A DNA stretch of 64,000 bases from Sabethes cyaneus (taxonomy: Eukaryota; Arthropoda; Insecta; Diptera; Culicidae): contig NC_071355.1 of assembly GCF_943734655.1 (NCBI RefSeq), forward strand, positions 238,524,027 to 238,588,026, written 5' to 3'. Under the pieces are notes generated by a model, which had not been told where the DNA came from, did no database searches, and saw nothing but the letters and a program-made list of their open reading frames with translations. The first letter of the stretch is position 1, and each line of letters opens with the position of its first letter. A program made the position numbers and the translations under genes. Shown piece by piece: positions 61,073 through 64,000 of the stretch.

Positions 61073-61830
61073 TCACCAAATGTACGATGTACTCCGTGAT
61101 TGATACGTCTCCGCCACTCTCCGCTTTGTTCTTACTCCGCCAAATATAGTCCGCAGTAACATCCGCTCGAACACAGCAAGGGCCCGTATTTCCTCCATGG
61201 GTAACGGCCCGGCTTCAAGTCCATAAAGAACTAGCGGTCTAAGAAGGGTTTTGTACATCGTGCGCTTCCTACAGTTACGTATGCTGCTTGATCGTACCGT
61301 TTTGCCAACGGCAAAGTAAGTTCGATCTTCCGCTTGAATGCGCTACTGGATCTCCTTAATAGTGTTGTTGTCCGCAGTCACCAGCAGCGATCCCAAATAC
61401 ACGAACTCATCTACCACTTCTAGTTTGTTGCCGTCAACGGCTGCCGTTTGTGGGAGGCACGAGTTGATTCTTTTGAGCCTTTTCCTTTCATGTATTTGGG
61501 GTTCGATGGTGAACGATGGAAGAGCGATGGTGAACAGCATGCAGGATAAGCCGACACTTTGTCGCATCCTTCGCAGCGTTTCGAAGGAACACGAGAGTGT
61601 CCCCGAGATGCGTACGAAACATATCACTCAATCTAATGTAGCTCTGATCCGGAAAATCGTGTTCGTGCATTATCTGCCGTAGCTGGTTTCGACCGACTGT
61701 ATCGTATGTTGCTTTGAAATCAATAAAGGTGTAATGCGTAGGCACGTTGTACTCTCGACATATCTGCAAGTTTTGTCGGATGGTTAAAATCTGGATCACT
61801 CTTTTTGAGGAATGGGGCAAACCACTCCTT
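61073..61830 (-). pseudogene. RTE-like LINE fragment (RT and C-terminal segments)
   Basis: The minus strand reads IQILTIRQNLQICREYNVPT, HYTFIDFKATYDTVGRNQLR and QIMHEHDFPDQSYIRL (61800-61640). After an internal deletion that removes the YADD region come VDEFVYLGSLLVTADNNT and KEIQ (about 61425-61345), then MYKTLLRPLVLYGLEAG and ERMLLRTIFGGVRTKRR (61258-61120). FIDFKAxYDxxxR, FxYLGSxxTxDNN, LxRPVxLYGxE and xLRxIFGG are the usual order in RTE-type LINEs of insects. Internally deleted and frameshifted. Confidence 0.75.
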
Positions 61831-64000
61831 CCATCTATTCCTCCGGTAGTTTCTCATCCTCCCAAATCACAAAATATACATTCTCTGAATTTTTTAAACT
61901 AATTTTGTTCTACCTATTCTACTATTGTAGAATTAAATTTGGACAAACTATACTCATTGAACATTTCAATGCCCTACAATTTCTAATCTCACATTTGCAG
62001 TTTGTAATGAATTTTTTTACGAAACCATTTAAAAGGGGTTTTAAAAATCAGGGAAGAAATACAAAAATCTAGAGAATATCAAAGAAAAATAGAGAATTTG
62101 GTGATGAAAATTTAGTCGACACCCTGTTTACTAGATACCATGCGCTTACATTTTTAATGTTTATGGAGTGGCGGTCATTTCAGAAAACAAAATAAATTAA
62201 ATTTTCAATTTCTCTCTGTTTTGCATTAAAAGATTAAGAGTTAAGAATACTATAATAATAATTAAGATATGGAAACAAATTGTTTGAAAATTGAAAAAAA
62301 AAGAGGCTAAAAGCCTCTGATATAAAAAATAAAGAAAAATAGATTTATAAAAATTTTCTTCAAAATAGGTACTTTACTGATTCTGCGGTTAGTGTTGTCA
62401 GTTGGCAAGCTCTCATGCTAGTGGAATCGCACCAACAAACAACAACAAACAAACGTAAACAACCGTCGTGTTAACTGCTATCTTCACCAATTTTGGCTGA
62501 CTCTTTACTCTGTGATCAATTGTTACACTTGCTCTACCATCCATTTTGTCGCCACTTTCTAATGAAGGTAATAATGGTATTGATAATAGATAATAAACAT
62601 CCCAAAAGTTCTAAAATAAACTCAAACAAATTCAATCCATGCAGCGTGTATTGTAATGCATAAATTACAGTATAACGCATCGTAGTAGGTGTGGTGGATA
62701 TTATAAATAATTAGGTTGCTACTAGCGATATTGTTATTAAATAAACAAGATTTGCAGAAAGTGCTACGATACTTGCAAATGAATGCCGGCTGTACGTATT
62801 GGGATGAATGTTAGAATGAACTAGTTGCCAATGGTTAGTTTCAAAGTACCAATGGAAACGGGTCAATCATGTTCCAGCTCCGTTTTACGCAAAGTAAAAT
62901 GATTACTTTCTTTGCAAATATTTTTATTTTGCATATAAATAAATCAAATATGTCTTTTGTGCCTTACACTTTTACTCATATCTCATTTTCATTTAACAAT
63001 TTGTTTTAAATTTTATCATAGCTCGTCTATACCGCGTGTAATTAATAATATTACAGATATGAAATAAAAAAATTCATTCGAAAAAGATATGTGATTTATA
63101 ATAATGAGAAAATACATCTTCTTTGGCAGATATCTTCTTGGCCATAATAAGACCAAGCGATTACTCTAACTAAATTGGTACTGATCAATTTTTCACCGCG
63201 AAACTTTTGTCTGATTTTTTACAAAATTTTATTCTTATTTAACAGACGGCTTGTTTGAAACGGCTTATGAAATTGTTTTACCATTCTATAACGGAGTGAC
63301 TCATTTATAATTTACCGTGTATTAGTTGTTCGATGAGCGTTTGTTACGCTTAAAAAGCAGTTCAGTTTATGACTTTCTGTGTCTCTAGAAGACGAATTGC
63401 TTCAGAAATGGGCAATCTTTTGCTTGTTATATATGAATTCCTTATTACACTCCATAACAGTGTTGCTTTGTACTTTAATTAAGATTGGAACGTTACGATT
63501 TCAATTACGTTACGAGAAAAAACAAGTCATCAACCGTAGTTTTCTGATAAGTTATCAAATGTAACTTTTACGTTATTGAAAATCATTTTTCTATTCTAGT
63601 CAGTGCTGAACAAGCTTATAAAATAACGAGCACCGGAAGATTTTGTAGTAAAACACCACAATTCTACTTTCCGATGTGTATAATACAGCATAATCAAGTC
63701 ATATGATTAAACATGGCGGCTGCAAACAGGGCCGTATTTCCAGGGGTGGCAAAGGGTGGAAGTAAACAAAGCAAGCAACAAAAGCGAAGGTCGAAACGAA
63801 TCAACTTGATCTTAGGTATAAATCAACGGTATCCAACTGAAGACCACAGCAAATACTTTTTCTGAAATTCATAACATTCATGCGTTGCTCATCCTTTAGT
63901 TGAAGACGTTGTTTGATTTCCGTTGATTGACCATCGTTTTGTAAAGATTTCATTTGAGCTGGGTGTTTTCCGGAAGCAAAATTTCCAAAGTGAGTCGAAT
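61831..64000. other. AT-rich intronic sequence, no recognised feature
   Basis: About 2.2 kb with many AT-rich runs and CAAACAACAACAAACAAACG near 62430-62455. No exon-like sequence resembling a synaptotagmin C2B domain and no transposon coding remnant was recognised on either strand. Probably still inside the Syt1 intron. Confidence 0.4.

Overview
This is eukaryotic DNA, most likely from a culicine (Aedes-like) mosquito. The only host gene I can support is synaptotagmin 1 (Syt1), on the + strand. Its exons encode an insect-type Syt1 transmembrane and C2A protein, and its introns are very long and packed with transposon debris. The repeat mix (jockey, I-like and RTE LINEs, a Penelope-like element, tRNA-derived SINEs, TA-flanked and TTA-flanked MITEs, mariner-family remnants) is what culicine genomes show. 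The species is inferred, not proven.

Host gene: five coding exons are visible: 4487-4647 (start codon at 4506), 38919-39202, 39580-39678, 39758-39952 and 50221-50397. They join in frame (phase 1, then phase 0 three times) to give 299 residues: a short luminal N-terminus, one membrane anchor, a basic juxtamembrane segment and a complete C2A domain with all six expected calcium ligands. The C2B exons must lie beyond 64000, so the gene is open at its 3' end. The first intron is about 34.3 kb, the C2A-splitting intron about 10.3 kb, and the last visible intron is at least 13.6 kb. The promoter and 5' leader should lie in about 3100-4500.

Layout: 1-1870 holds a decayed RTE-like LINE (minus strand). 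2567-3055 is a dispersed repeat. 3100-4647 is the Syt1 5' region and first coding exon. 4648-38918 is the giant intron. It holds several LINE remnants (9090-10050, 11214-11850, 13240-14150, 14212-14450, 14497-15560, 15860-17250, 21300-25260, 26755-28378), two mariner-family transposase remnants, several MITEs and an imperfect inverted repeat of about 6.6 kb (31526-38170). 38919-39952 holds three clustered Syt1 exons. 39953-50220 holds another TTA-flanked MITE, a fold-back element, tandem repeats, SINEs and LINE pieces. After exon 50221-50397 comes a fairly unique AT-rich intron (to about 57590), then a Penelope-like element with a GIY-YIG endonuclease (57600-59860, minus), a SINE, an RTE fragment (61073-61830, minus) and AT-rich sequence to the end.

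The best-resolved events are two nested insertions. A 1.7-kb MITE-like element splits a jockey LINE, and a 0.58-kb element flanked by 9-bp duplications splits an I-like RNase H. Removing either one restores the host LINE reading frame. No new multi-gene system is evident. The most unusual items are the large palindrome just upstream of the Syt1 membrane-anchor exon and a hammerhead-like RNA motif at the 3' end of the Penelope-like element.
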